Positions 41,344 through 49,295 of a stretch of DNA of 64,000 nucleotides are shown here, in pieces; within the stretch, counting starts at the first letter, position 1; each line of letters opens with the position of its first letter. Source of the stretch: Chloroflexota bacterium (GTDB lineage Bacteria > Chloroflexota > UBA6077 > CF-72); assembly GCA_016191465.1 (NCBI GenBank), contig JACPOP010000015.1, forward strand, positions 62,001-126,000, written 5' to 3'. Under the pieces are notes generated by a model. That model made no database searches. It saw only the letters and a program-made list of their open reading frames with translations, and was not told where the DNA came from. A program made the translations under genes and the position numbers.

Positions 41344-42437
41344 TTGCCCAACGAGAGAGCCTTCAAGCTCAAGACACGCCAGCGACTCACAGCCCTGTAC
41401 GCCTGGGCGAGCCAGCTCGAGAGCAGGGTGGGACTCCTGGAGGCCTGCCTGATCTCCACAAGGCCCTCGGACTCGAATCAGCCAACGGACGCTACCTCGC
41501 CTTCTGCCCCTACCACGAAGACCGCCACAAACCCGCCCTCGGCATCTTCCGAAACGGAGTCTACTGCTTTGCTTGCGGAGCTTCTCGGGGTGTCCTTCGG
41601 TTCCTTGCTGAGAACCCTCCAGGAACAATCCGCGTTGTTGGCAACGCTGGTGGTGCTCACCGCGTCGGCGTATCGGCCCGCACCAGAGACCTCCCCGAAA
41701 GCCTCGCCTCGGCCTACGCCACCCTCCTCCGCGGACCCCTGGCCCAGCGCCGCACCTGGCTCCACGCCCGCGGCCTCACCGACGCCACCATCGACACGTA
41801 CCAGCTCGGCCACAGTGGCGCCGCCTTCACCATACCCGTCCTTGGTCGTCAGCCAGAACCTGACCTACGTGAAGCCCAAGTATCGCGGCGCCTCCTGGCG
41901 CTCCGCTTCCGACGCGACCATGGCCGCACCGACGCCCCCTGTGGTGAACCCTGGTGTGATCCATCCGTCTGCCCCAAGTATTTCGGACTCAGCGGATTCA
42001 ACCAGACCCTCCTCTACGACCCCGCTGCTGCCCTGGCCGCTCACCCACGGACCCTGGTCCTCTGCGAGGGTGAGCTAGACACCCTTCTGCTCGTCCAGCA
42101 CGGCTACCCCGCGGTCACCTTCACCAACGGTGTCGGCGGCCTCAAGCGACAGCACCTCGCCTTCTTCGACCACGTTCCCGAGATTCTCCTCTGCCTCGAT
42201 CAGGACGAGGCGGGACGCCGCCGCGCGGCCACCCTCGCCTCCTGGTTCGGCGGACGCGCCCGCTGGATTCGCTGGCCGCACGCAAAGGACGTGACCGACC
42301 TACTACACACCGCAGGCCTTGACGCCTTCGAGAGAGCTTTGACTACCTGTGCAGGAGTTTACGACCGAAGAAATCCGCGTGATCCACCGCGCCCTGCGGC
42401 TGCTCGCCCGCAGCCGCGAGGCACGCCTGGACTATGA
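41340..42437 (+). CDS. DNA primase (zinc finger plus TOPRIM), DnaG-like
   Basis: The GTG at 41340 follows AAGGAGG (41330-41336), which decides it over an upstream ATG. 365 aa. The CHC2-type zinc finger is at about 55-80 (CPYHEDRHKPAL...CFACG). The TOPRIM part has VLCEGELDTLLL (about 238-250) and LLCLDQDEAGRR (about 283-294). A typical DnaG would be longer at the C-terminus. This phage form lacks the helicase-binding domain, or the helicase is supplied by the DnaB-like gene. The last ~30 residues overlap the next gene and look non-native. Confidence 0.85.
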   Translation: MIAQRESLQAQDTPATHSPVRLGEPAREQGGTPGGLPDLHKALGLESANGRYLAFCPYHEDRHKPALGIFRNGVYCFACGASRGVLRFLAENPPGTIRVVGNAGGAHRVGVSARTRDLPESLASAYATLLRGPLAQRRTWLHARGLTDATIDTYQLGHSGAAFTIPVLGRQPEPDLREAQVSRRLLALRFRRDHGRTDAPCGEPWCDPSVCPKYFGLSGFNQTLLYDPAAALAAHPRTLVLCEGELDTLLLVQHGYPAVTFTNGVGGLKRQHLAFFDHVPEILLCLDQDEAGRRRAATLASWFGGRARWIRWPHAKDVTDLLHTAGLDAFERALTTCAGVYDRRNPRDPPRPAAARPQPRGTPGL

Positions 42438-42501
42438 CACCGCCGAGCTCGCGGAGGAGCTCTCCGACCGCGTCGCCCTGGAGCTGGAGTCCCGACCCTG
42501 A
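42349..42501 (+). CDS. Small helical protein (50 aa), unknown
   Basis: GTG at 42349. It is strongly helical and charged (EEIRVIHRALRLLARSREARL). It overlaps the end of the primase gene by 89 bp and ends in TGATG with the Cas4-like gene. Confidence 0.45.
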   Translation: MQEFTTEEIRVIHRALRLLARSREARLDYDTAELAEELSDRVALELESRP

Positions 42502-43304
42502 TGCCCCACACCGACTTCCTCATCAACGGCCACCGCGTCCCCATCGAAACCGCCCTGCGCACCGCCCTGGACGACTGGGGGCGTGACCAAACCCACACCT
42601 ACCCCCTCCTGAAAGCCATGGTCCAGCGCGAGCAGAACGAGAGTTACACCCCCTCCAAGTTCTACGGCTGTGACCGCTCCCTGTACCTGCGCATCAACCG
42701 CGACTACGCCGTCGATCCCAGTACCGCCTTCGCCCGCCTCCGCGGCTCCCTGTTCCACCAGATTCTGGAGGGTGCCGCCCAGGGCCGCGACGATTACCAC
42801 CCCCTCATCGAGGTCAACTTCACCCGACCCATCAGGGTCGATGGCGTGTGGCGCCTGGTCACAGGCAGGATCGACCTGGCCGACCCCGCCCGCGGCCTGC
42901 TGACCGACTACAAGACCACCAAGCGCCTGTTCCCCCCATACCCCAAGCCCGACGATGTCGGCAAGCTCAAGCTGTACGCCTGGATGGCCCAGGCCCACGG
43001 CCTCACCCTCGACAAGGGCGAGCTGGTGTACGTCGAGATTGCCACGGGCCGCATCGAGCGCGCCCGCGTGCTCATCAAACCCGCCTCAGAGGCCTGGATC
43101 GAACAGCGCGTCCGCGCCATCGCCACCCTCTACGACGGCACCATCCCCGAGATCATCGACCTCGAAGACCAGTGGATGTGTGGCTACTGCGATGTCGCCC
43201 CCGAGTGCATCACCCTGGCCGCCGAACAGAACACCCCGCCGCCGATCACCGACCCCAAAGCCCGTAAGAAGGCCCTAGCTGCCCGCCAGGAGTACACCGC
43301 CTGA
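42501..43304 (+). CDS. Cas4/RecB-like PD-(D/E)XK exonuclease with four-Cys cluster
   Basis: 267 aa. The nuclease core has GSLFHQILEG (H86), TGRIDLAD (D125), LTDYKTTK (D136, K138) and KLKLYAW. One N-terminal Cys (C57, YGCDRS) plus C227, C230 and C236 (MCGYCDVAPEC) matches the iron-sulphur arrangement of Cas4 and AddB-type nucleases. These enzymes degrade DNA ends. In a phage replication operon the role is recombination or host-DNA processing. The ATG overlaps the upstream stop (TGATG). Confidence 0.82.
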   Translation: MPHTDFLINGHRVPIETALRTALDDWGRDQTHTYPLLKAMVQREQNESYTPSKFYGCDRSLYLRINRDYAVDPSTAFARLRGSLFHQILEGAAQGRDDYHPLIEVNFTRPIRVDGVWRLVTGRIDLADPARGLLTDYKTTKRLFPPYPKPDDVGKLKLYAWMAQAHGLTLDKGELVYVEIATGRIERARVLIKPASEAWIEQRVRAIATLYDGTIPEIIDLEDQWMCGYCDVAPECITLAAEQNTPPPITDPKARKKALAARQEYTA

Positions 43305-43897
43305 TGACCACCAAGAAGGCCCCCGAGAAGGACGCCCAGGAACGCCCGCTGCGCAATTTCAATGAGTACCTGGAGTACCAGGAACTCAAAGAAGGCTCCA
43401 TCTGGTTGGCTGGCCCCATCGACGACGATATCGTGATCTGGGTGGACCGCCGCCTCAACGAGCTGGTCCGCCTTGGTAAGAAGAACGTCACGTTCCGCAT
43501 CCAGAGTCCAGGCGGCAGTGTCTACAGCTCCATGGCCCTGCTCGACATTCTCAACGATATGCGCACCCAGGGTTTCCACCTGACGGGCCTGGTGGAAGGC
43601 TACGCCGCCTCCGCCGCGGCCATGATCGTCCTTCAGGCCATGGACCAGCGCAATGCCCGCCCCAATGCCCGCATCCTCATCCACGAGCCCCGCAAGTTCA
43701 GCTTCGGCACCCAGCGCGCCTCCGAGATCGAAGACGAGATGAGCGAGCTCCAGGAGCTCACCGACAAGATTGTCGAGATCATGTCCGACCGAACAGGCCG
43801 CACCCCCGATGAGCTCCAGAAGCTGTTCCGCCGCCGCGAGCGCTGGCTGTCCGCCCAGCGCGCCCTGGAGTACGGCTTTCTTGACCGAATCGTCTAA
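43304..43897 (+). CDS. ClpP-like serine protease in the replication operon
   Basis: 197 aa. ClpP fold signatures: IWLAGPIDDDIVIWV, RIQSPGGSVYSS, VEGYAASAAA with catalytic S103, and ILIHEP with H127. In the C-terminal motif where ClpP reads RDTERDxFLSA, this protein reads KLFRRRERWLSA by eye, so the usual catalytic Asp seems replaced. It lies with replication genes rather than the head module, so it is probably not the prohead protease. It could form a Clp chamber with host ATPases or act as a decoy. Confidence 0.85.
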   Translation: MTTKKAPEKDAQERPLRNFNEYLEYQELKEGSIWLAGPIDDDIVIWVDRRLNELVRLGKKNVTFRIQSPGGSVYSSMALLDILNDMRTQGFHLTGLVEGYAASAAAMIVLQAMDQRNARPNARILIHEPRKFSFGTQRASEIEDEMSELQELTDKIVEIMSDRTGRTPDELQKLFRRRERWLSAQRALEYGFLDRIV

Positions 43898-43910
43898 GGG
43901 TGGCCGCCGC

Positions 43911-44501
43911 GTGAGCCCGCACCCGAGCAGCACCGATGCCCTCAGCGCCTACGAGGCCTTCATGGCCGAGCAGACCCTGACCTTCCCAAGCCTCAAGGAC
44001 TCCGAGGGAGACGGGTTCCCCCCCGTCTCCCTGGTCTTCGACCAGCAGCCCCAGGTCAGCCAGCACACCCTCTGGCTCAACTACTGGATCGCCAACGTCG
44101 CCGTCTTCGATCAGCACCCCCAGGTGCTACCTGGCCTCATGGCCCGCGTCTACCGCATGTACCCGAGCCTGGTCCGAGAGCACCACCTGTACCTGCTGCT
44201 CGAAGAACACGGCCGCTTCGACCTCGTCCTCCGCGAGCGCAAGCTCGATGCCAACGGTGTCGATTACCTCGTCCTCCAGGACGGCCGCGCCTACGGCGTC
44301 CAGGCCTACGTCGATACCCCCCGCTCCCGCATGTTCCGCACCCGCAAGCGCACCCGCCACAAGGCCCTCGGCCAGACCATCGAGCTGCCCCTGGACATGG
44401 AGGGTGCCGAGAAAGTGGGACCCTTCGCCGTCTACGGCCACCAGCACCTGGACCATATCTGGTCCATCGTCGGCGGTGGCGCCGAGCAGAAGGCCGCCTG
44501 A
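43911..44501 (+). CDS. Phage protein, possible nuclease, end of replication operon (196 aa)
   Basis: GTG at 43911 with AAGGGTGG upstream. The second half reads LLLEEHGRFDLVLRERKLD...DYLVLQDGRAYGVQAYV and RTRKRTRHKALGQTIELPLD. An E...D...(x)K-like series between beta strands recalls restriction-endonuclease folds, but the motif is not exact. The last gene of the operon ends just before a non-coding stretch with an SOS-like box. Confidence 0.5.
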   Translation: MSPHPSSTDALSAYEAFMAEQTLTFPSLKDSEGDGFPPVSLVFDQQPQVSQHTLWLNYWIANVAVFDQHPQVLPGLMARVYRMYPSLVREHHLYLLLEEHGRFDLVLRERKLDANGVDYLVLQDGRAYGVQAYVDTPRSRMFRTRKRTRHKALGQTIELPLDMEGAEKVGPFAVYGHQHLDHIWSIVGGGAEQKAA

Positions 44502-44548
44502 GCGCGCTAACAGCACGCCAGAACTAGCCTTACGACCCTGTTCTCCAG

Positions 44549-44562
44549 CGAACAGGTGTTCT
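44549..44562. promoter_or_regulatory. LexA/SOS-type box CGAACAGGTGTTCT
   Basis: It matches the Gram-positive SOS consensus CGAAC-RNRY-GTTYC at 13 of 14 positions. It also overlaps an inverted repeat CCTGTTC / GAACAGG (44537-44556). It lies upstream of two small genes at the prophage right end. No lexA is in the window. Confidence 0.6.
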
Positions 44563-44668
44563 ATGTTCGCCGTACGGTCGGTACGCCGCTGTGACCCAGC
44601 GGATATGCCCAGAGTGATGAAATTGTCACCCTGAGTCGTCTAAGACAGTACCAGAAGGGAGCTTCCCC

Positions 44669-44818
44669 ATGCCATATCTGAAGACTCGCGCACGGTACAC
44701 GCTCGGAAGGGAGCCGACAAGAGGACCATCGGCGTATTGGCCTAAACCAAAACAATCCCTATCAACCGCCCCGCCCGTCACAGTTCTGTACGGAAGCGCA
44801 CCATGGAGGCCCGCCTGA
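44669..44818 (+). CDS. Small basic protein, unknown (49 aa)
   Basis: ATG at 44669 with AGAAGGGAG at 44653-44661. The product (MPYLKTRARYTLGREPTRG...) is basic and Pro-rich. Its TGA overlaps the next ATG (ATGA), so the two genes are coupled and could be SOS-controlled through the box 107 bp upstream. Confidence 0.5.
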   Translation: MPYLKTRARYTLGREPTRGPSAYWPKPKQSLSTAPPVTVLYGSAPWRPA

Positions 44819-45003
44819 TGACTGGAGTGCCCGACCCGCAGCGCGAGCTGCGCCACGCGGTCAGACTCGCCCAACGCTACCTGGAGTACCTGGAGCCGCC
44901 CTACGGCGGCCCGCCCGAGATCGAGCGCGTCCCGCCCGCGGACATGCTCCGCGTCGCCCGCGCCCTGGTGCTGGCCACCAGCGCTATCCGCCTCGCCGCC
45001 TAG
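44818..45003 (+). CDS. Small helical protein, unknown (61 aa)
   Basis: The ATG at 44818 is preferred over one at 44803 because of the ATGA overlap. The helical sequence (QRELRHAVRLAQRYLEYLE...DMLRVARALVLATSAIRLA) has no known family. It is the last phage gene that can be supported. Confidence 0.5.
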   Translation: MTGVPDPQRELRHAVRLAQRYLEYLEPPYGGPPEIERVPPADMLRVARALVLATSAIRLAA

Positions 45004-45316
45004 ACTCGGCCCCCCCGTAAGTCTGAAGCCCCACGGTATGTGTTAGACTGGAAATACTCGCCCCCCAAGCACGGAAACCCACCCAAGAACACAAGCCAGT
45101 TCCAAAGGCTGGAGTCCTACCGTTGGACGACCGGGCACCGTGCACGCCAGATGTGCGTTCGATCTGCCGCTGCGGAATCTGGATGCCTCAGTTTACAGCA
45201 GGCTCGCGGGTGGGCCGGTGTGTGGCGCGGTGCAAACTGACGTCTCATCGAAGGCAGCTCGTGTGATGATGCTCGGTCGCGGGGGGCATTGCCGCATCTG
45301 GAGCCGTAGGCCGCCC
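45004..45316. other. Prophage right boundary region, no gene seen
   Basis: 313 bp between the last phage gene and rsmA. The first CCGG in the window occurs at 45131-45134 and the next at 45215-45218. Everything to the left lacks this tetramer, so the phage-host junction is probably between 45004 and 45131. No tRNA and no obvious att core can be named without the left junction. Confidence 0.55.
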
Positions 45317-46192
45317 TCACGGCCTCGCGGTCCAGGCGTGGAAGAGGGCGGCCCATTCGGGCACGCTGAGGTCCTGCGGGCGGCGTCGGGCGGCGATGCC
45401 TGCTGATTCGAGCAAGCGCACGGTCTCGGACCGCTCGGCTTTGAGACCCTGGGCCAGGGAGTTGCCGAGTACCTTGCGGGGCTGCGCGAAGCCGGCGTGC
45501 AGGAAGTCCAGGAAGTGTTCGGCCTCGGATCGGACGATGACACGTTTCTCATCCGGGAGTGGCGTGAGCCGCAGGACCGCGGAGTCGACGTTCGGCCGGG
45601 GGTGGAACGCGGTGCTCGGCACGATCCGGGTGATCTCGATGCCGGCCTGCGACTGCACCCACGCGCCGATGGCGGACAGGTTGCCCGTCGGTGCCACGAG
45701 CCGCTCGGCGACCTCGCGCTGGACCATCACGATCAGCCGCGTCGCAAACGGCGGCCCCGCCAGCAGCAGCCGTCGCACGGCTGGCGAGGTGACGTGGTAC
45801 GGCAGGTTGGCGACGACCACGAACGGCTGGTCGAAGTGCTCGGTGGTATTGAACTGCAGGATGTCGGCGTGGACGACGGTCAGGTTCTCGGCGAGGACCA
45901 GCCGCGGCAGCGCATGGACGAGGTCCGGGTCAAGCTCGACGGCCACCACGCGGCGGGCGCGCTGGACGAGGCGCTCGGTGAGGATGCCGAGCCCGGGACC
46001 GACTTCCAGGACGTCGTCCAGGCCACTCGCCAGGTGGGCGGCCTCGACGATGGCTCGGGCCACGCCCGCGTCGGCGAGGAACGATTGGGAGAGTCCGCGC
46101 CGCGGCTTCAGGCCAAGGGCTCGCAAGCGAGCGGCGGGGTTCGAAGCGGGCACCCTGGCGCCGAGCGCTTGAGCCGGCTGTGGACTGGTCAC
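45317..46192 (-). CDS. rsmA: 16S rRNA (adenine1518/1519-N6) dimethyltransferase RsmA/KsgA
   Basis: 291 aa, GTG start. Hallmarks: GLSQSFLADAGVARAIVEAA at the N-terminus, SAM-binding VLEVGPGLGILTE, VAVELDPDL, catalytic NLPYHVTSPAVRRLL and the C-terminal KGLGNSLAQGL-like part (RKVLGNSLAQGLKAE). It dimethylates two adenines of the 16S helix 45 loop late in 30S maturation. It is the first host gene after the prophage. Its length is normal, so the integration did not disrupt it. Confidence 0.96.
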   Translation of the reverse strand: MTSPQPAQALGARVPASNPAARLRALGLKPRRGLSQSFLADAGVARAIVEAAHLASGLDDVLEVGPGLGILTERLVQRARRVVAVELDPDLVHALPRLVLAENLTVVHADILQFNTTEHFDQPFVVVANLPYHVTSPAVRRLLLAGPPFATRLIVMVQREVAERLVAPTGNLSAIGAWVQSQAGIEITRIVPSTAFHPRPNVDSAVLRLTPLPDEKRVIVRSEAEHFLDFLHAGFAQPRKVLGNSLAQGLKAERSETVRLLESAGIAARRRPQDLSVPEWAALFHAWTARP

Positions 46193-46360
46193 GTGGCCCG
46201 GAGTAGTGTCAGCGAGCGGCGCGTCGAGCGGGCAGAAGGGGCGCCTTCACGGACGCCCGTTCCGCCCACTCGACGCCCGGCGTCGATGGAATGGAGAAAG
46301 AGATGGCCGTGCACCTGTCTTCGATAGTCGCGTCGTCACAGCCGCGGGTCCGCTGACTCG

Positions 46361-46457
46361 GGCCCGGCTGCCCCGCGGCACCCGACGAGCACTCCTTACT
46401 GCTGCTTCCTTCCGGACCTGACACGGTTCGAAGGTCGCCGCCGCGCGGGACCAGGCC
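46361..46457 (-). ncRNA. ffs: Signal recognition particle RNA, small bacterial type
   Basis: The minus strand carries the universal core GTCAGGTCCGGAAGGAAGCA (the symmetric and asymmetric loops that bind Ffh) inside a long hairpin. Arms near 46451-46456 and 46362-46367 (GCCTGG/CCGGGC) close the stem. About 97 nt, with ends approximate. Confidence 0.92.
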
Positions 46458-46856
46458 TTCAACATTGCGCTGCCCGCTGTCGGACCGACAACGAACGACC
46501 TCAGACGAGGAATTCAACCCCGCTAGAGCGGGTTTCGGGTTACAACGGACCGCTACTCCGCCGTCTAGCACGGCCGCGGACATTGTACCCAGATACGGCC
46601 GATGGTGGTGCTCGCGTGTCAGGCGCGGACTTCGCGGCATGGATCCGCCCGAACGCGCCCACCTGACGCCGGGGTCCCACAGGATCTGGGCGAGGAGGGC
46701 CACGGCGCCCATCCGCTGGGCGCGCCCGCGCCCAGCCGTTTGTATAACGATACGACTGTCCACGGAGCAGGGTTGCTCGATCAAGTGCCCTCCCGGGGCC
46801 CGGGCAAGGGACGCCACGACGCTTCCCGGGCCCGAGGAAGCAACGAGGAGCCAGCG
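46458..46856. other. Intergenic region between SRP RNA and hydrolase gene
   Basis: No gene is seen. A hairpin CCCGCT-AG-AGCGGG followed by TTT lies at 46519-46535. An AT-rich patch TTTGTATAACGATAC (46739-46753) may hold a promoter for the hydrolase operon. Confidence 0.45.
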
Positions 46857-47702
46857 ATGAACGCACCGACGCGCGATGGCGCATCTGCACCTGCCGCTAC
46901 GCCAGACGAGCGGCTCGTCGACGTCCTGGGGGTGCAGAGCCGGGTGTCGGTCCTGGGCGACGGACCGCCGTTGCTGTACCTGCACGGGGCCAATGGTCCG
47001 GGCTGGCCGCCAGGACTGCGGGCGCTGGCCGAGCGCTTCACGGTGTACCAGCCAGAACACCCTGGCTTTGGCACCTCGGAACGGCCCGAGCACGTCGAGA
47101 CGGCGCAGGACCTGGCGCTCCATTACCTGGACCTCATTCCCAGCCTGGGCCTGCGCACGGTGTGCCTGGTCGGCCAGTCGCTCGGCGGCTGGATCGCGGC
47201 CGAGATGGCGACCCTGTGCACGCACGACCTGAGCCGTCTGGTGCTCATGGGCGCTGCCGGCCTGTTGCTGCCGGACGAGCAAGGACGTGTGGACCTGTTC
47301 GCGCTCAACCCGGAGAAAGTTACGCGGGCGCTGTTCTACGACCAGGCGCTCGCTGAGCGGGCGCTGGCCGTGACGCCGACGCCCGAGGACATCCATGCTG
47401 CCGTGCGAAACCGGGCCATGACCGCTCGTCTGGGCTGGAGCCCGTACATGGCGAACACGGCGCTCCGCACGCGCCTGCGCCGCATCCGCATCCCAACACT
47501 GGTGGTCTGGGGCGCGCAGGACGCGCTGATGCCGCGGACGCACGCCGAGGCGTACCGCGACGCTATTCCCGGCGCAAGCCTCGAGCTCATCGAAGCGTGC
47601 GGCCACCTGCCCGCCGTCGAGCAGCCGGCCGCGTTCGCGCGGGTGGTGGGCGATTTCCTGTCCGCGCCACTGGCAGCCCCCGTCACCGCTGGCGCCAGAT
47701 AG
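46857..47702 (+). CDS. Alpha/beta hydrolase
   Basis: 281 aa, ATG at 46857 with GAGGAG upstream. Typical fold signs: oxyanion YLHGANGPG, nucleophile elbow GQSLGGW with S108, acid Asp in VWGAQDALMP, and catalytic His in GHLPAVEQP. The substrate is unknown. It is 25 bp upstream of a flavin-dependent monooxygenase gene, so the two probably act in one catabolic route, oxidation followed by hydrolysis. Confidence 0.9.
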   Translation: MNAPTRDGASAPAATPDERLVDVLGVQSRVSVLGDGPPLLYLHGANGPGWPPGLRALAERFTVYQPEHPGFGTSERPEHVETAQDLALHYLDLIPSLGLRTVCLVGQSLGGWIAAEMATLCTHDLSRLVLMGAAGLLLPDEQGRVDLFALNPEKVTRALFYDQALAERALAVTPTPEDIHAAVRNRAMTARLGWSPYMANTALRTRLRRIRIPTLVVWGAQDALMPRTHAEAYRDAIPGASLELIEACGHLPAVEQPAAFARVVGDFLSAPLAAPVTAGAR

Positions 47703-47727
47703 GTCCAAGGAGCACAGAACGAACGCG

Positions 47728-48900
47728 ATGCAAGTCTTTGCCTTCACGCTGATGCCGTGGCCGTACCTGCCCGAGAACTACCGCGAGCAGTACGACTCGG
47801 CATGGGTCACCTTCCCGAACAGCCACTTCGACCCGGTAAAGGGCCACGCGCTCTACACCCGCTATATCGACGACCTGGTGTACGCGGCCGAGGCCGGGTT
47901 CGACGGCCTGGGTGTCAACGAGCACCACCAGACCGCGTACGGCCTGATGCCCTCGCCCAACCTGATGGCGGGCATGCTGGTCCAGCGCACTCTGGGCATG
48001 ACGACCAGGATCGCCATTCTCGGCAACGCCCTGCCACTGCGCGACCACCCGTTGCGCATCGCCGAGGAGATCGCCATGCTGGACGTGATCAGCGGCGGGC
48101 GCATCATCAGCGGCTTCGTGCGCGGGATCGGCGCCGAGTACCCCACGTTCGGCCTGAACCCGGCCCACTCGCGCGAGCGGTTCCACGAGGCGCACGATCT
48201 GATCGTGAAGGCGTGGACGCAGCCGGGGCCATTCCCGTGGGTGGGAAAGCACTACAACTTCCGCTACGTCAACCCGTGGCCGCGGCCGTTCCAGCAGCCG
48301 CACCCGCCGATCTGGGCGCCGTCACAGGGCAGCGGCGAGACGATCGAGTGGGCGGCGCAGCACGGCTATACCTACTGCCAGACCTACTCGCCCCTCGCGG
48401 CAATTGCCGGGTTCTTCGACCAGTACCGCGCCGTGGCGCGGGAGAGCGGGTATGAGGCGGGCCCGCAACACCTGGCGTGGTCGGTGCCGGTGTATGTCGG
48501 CCGGACCGACGAGGAGGCGCGCGAGCAGGCCTGGCCGCACCTCAGCCTATTCGTGAACGATCTCTTGCGAATGCCGCCAGAGATGTTCCTGCCGCCGAAC
48601 TACACCAGCGAGGCGTCGATGGCGAAGATCGCCGCCGCGAAGAAAAGCATCATCGGGAAGCGGCAGACCATGGAAGACATGGACGCCGCCGCCCTGGCGA
48701 TCGTCGGCAGCCCGGAAACGGTGCTGCGCAAGATTGAGGCGGCCCACAAGATCCTTGGGTTTGGCAACCTGGTGTGCATTTTCCAGTTCGGCAGCATGCC
48801 CCAGGACGAGGCGCGTGCCAACATCGATCGCTTGAACGAGTACGTGCTGCCGCGGGTGCGAGAATTCGCCCCGATCACGCCAGAGCCGGCGGCGGTGTAG
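47728..48900 (+). CDS. LLM-class (luciferase-like) flavin-dependent oxidoreductase
   Basis: 390 aa. The TIM-barrel features of the bacterial luciferase family are visible: DLVYAAEAGFDGLGVNEHHQT, LGNALPLRDHPLRIAEEIAMLDVISGGRI and GFVRGIGAEYPTFG. Such enzymes use FMNH2/F420-type reduced flavins to oxidise small substrates with O2. It is transcribed with the upstream hydrolase. The substrate cannot be told. Confidence 0.93.
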   Translation: MQVFAFTLMPWPYLPENYREQYDSAWVTFPNSHFDPVKGHALYTRYIDDLVYAAEAGFDGLGVNEHHQTAYGLMPSPNLMAGMLVQRTLGMTTRIAILGNALPLRDHPLRIAEEIAMLDVISGGRIISGFVRGIGAEYPTFGLNPAHSRERFHEAHDLIVKAWTQPGPFPWVGKHYNFRYVNPWPRPFQQPHPPIWAPSQGSGETIEWAAQHGYTYCQTYSPLAAIAGFFDQYRAVARESGYEAGPQHLAWSVPVYVGRTDEEAREQAWPHLSLFVNDLLRMPPEMFLPPNYTSEASMAKIAAAKKSIIGKRQTMEDMDAAALAIVGSPETVLRKIEAAHKILGFGNLVCIFQFGSMPQDEARANIDRLNEYVLPRVREFAPITPEPAAV

Positions 48901-48943
48901 GAGGCGGGCTCCCACGAATCACCTGTGACACGGTTGTTTCGCC

Positions 48944-49102
48944 ATGATCACTGCAATGTGCCGCGGCGGCAACAGCTACGTCATTCGGGTGCCGCGGGAC
49001 GAAATGGCGCGGGTGGGCGTTCGGCCGGACGAGCTTGTGCAGGTAGACATCCGGCCGGTCGAGATTCGATCCAGGCTACCGGTGACGTTCAGTCGGTCGT
49101 AG
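48944..49102 (+). CDS. AbrB/SpoVT-like antitoxin, orphan (52 aa)
   Basis: MITAMCRGGNSYVIRVPRDEM then ARVGVRPDELVQVDI has the swapped-hairpin pattern of AbrB-type DNA-binding antitoxins. No intact toxin follows. A fragment resembling a Doc N-terminus begins 51 bp later. Confidence 0.55.
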   Translation: MITAMCRGGNSYVIRVPRDEMARVGVRPDELVQVDIRPVEIRSRLPVTFSRS

Positions 49103-49153
49103 ACATCCTGCTTGAACAGACGGAGGTTGCTGCCGCCTTCGCGCGGCTCGCCG

Positions 49154-49295
49154 ATGGCTGAGGACGTTCGCTACCTCACGGCGAACGATGTCCTCGCTCT
49201 TGCTGCCGCCTTCTTCACGCGGCTCCGCTATGCGGCTCCCATTCTGCGCGCTTCCCGGGTTCAGGTTGTCACGAGAACGCATGCTCGTGCCGTTT
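49154..49295 (+). pseudogene. Remnant of a Doc-like toxin gene
   Basis: The frame starts MAEDVRYLTANDVLALAAAFF, resembling the N-terminus of Doc/Fic toxins (RYLTxxDVLAL), and then loses similarity and runs into the tRNA-Ser gene. An imperfect repeat of TTGCTGCCGCCTTC...GCGGCTC at about 49127 and 49198 suggests a local rearrangement. Confidence 0.4.

Noticed and set aside
39091-41628. 845-aa frame antisense to the DNA polymerase
   Set aside because: A by-product of high GC with stop-poor antisense codons. No RBS or domain, and the plus frame has full polymerase motifs.
42501-43304. CRISPR-associated Cas4 as evidence for a Cas locus
   Set aside because: No Cas1/Cas2 nearby. Cas4-like nucleases are common in phage replication modules.
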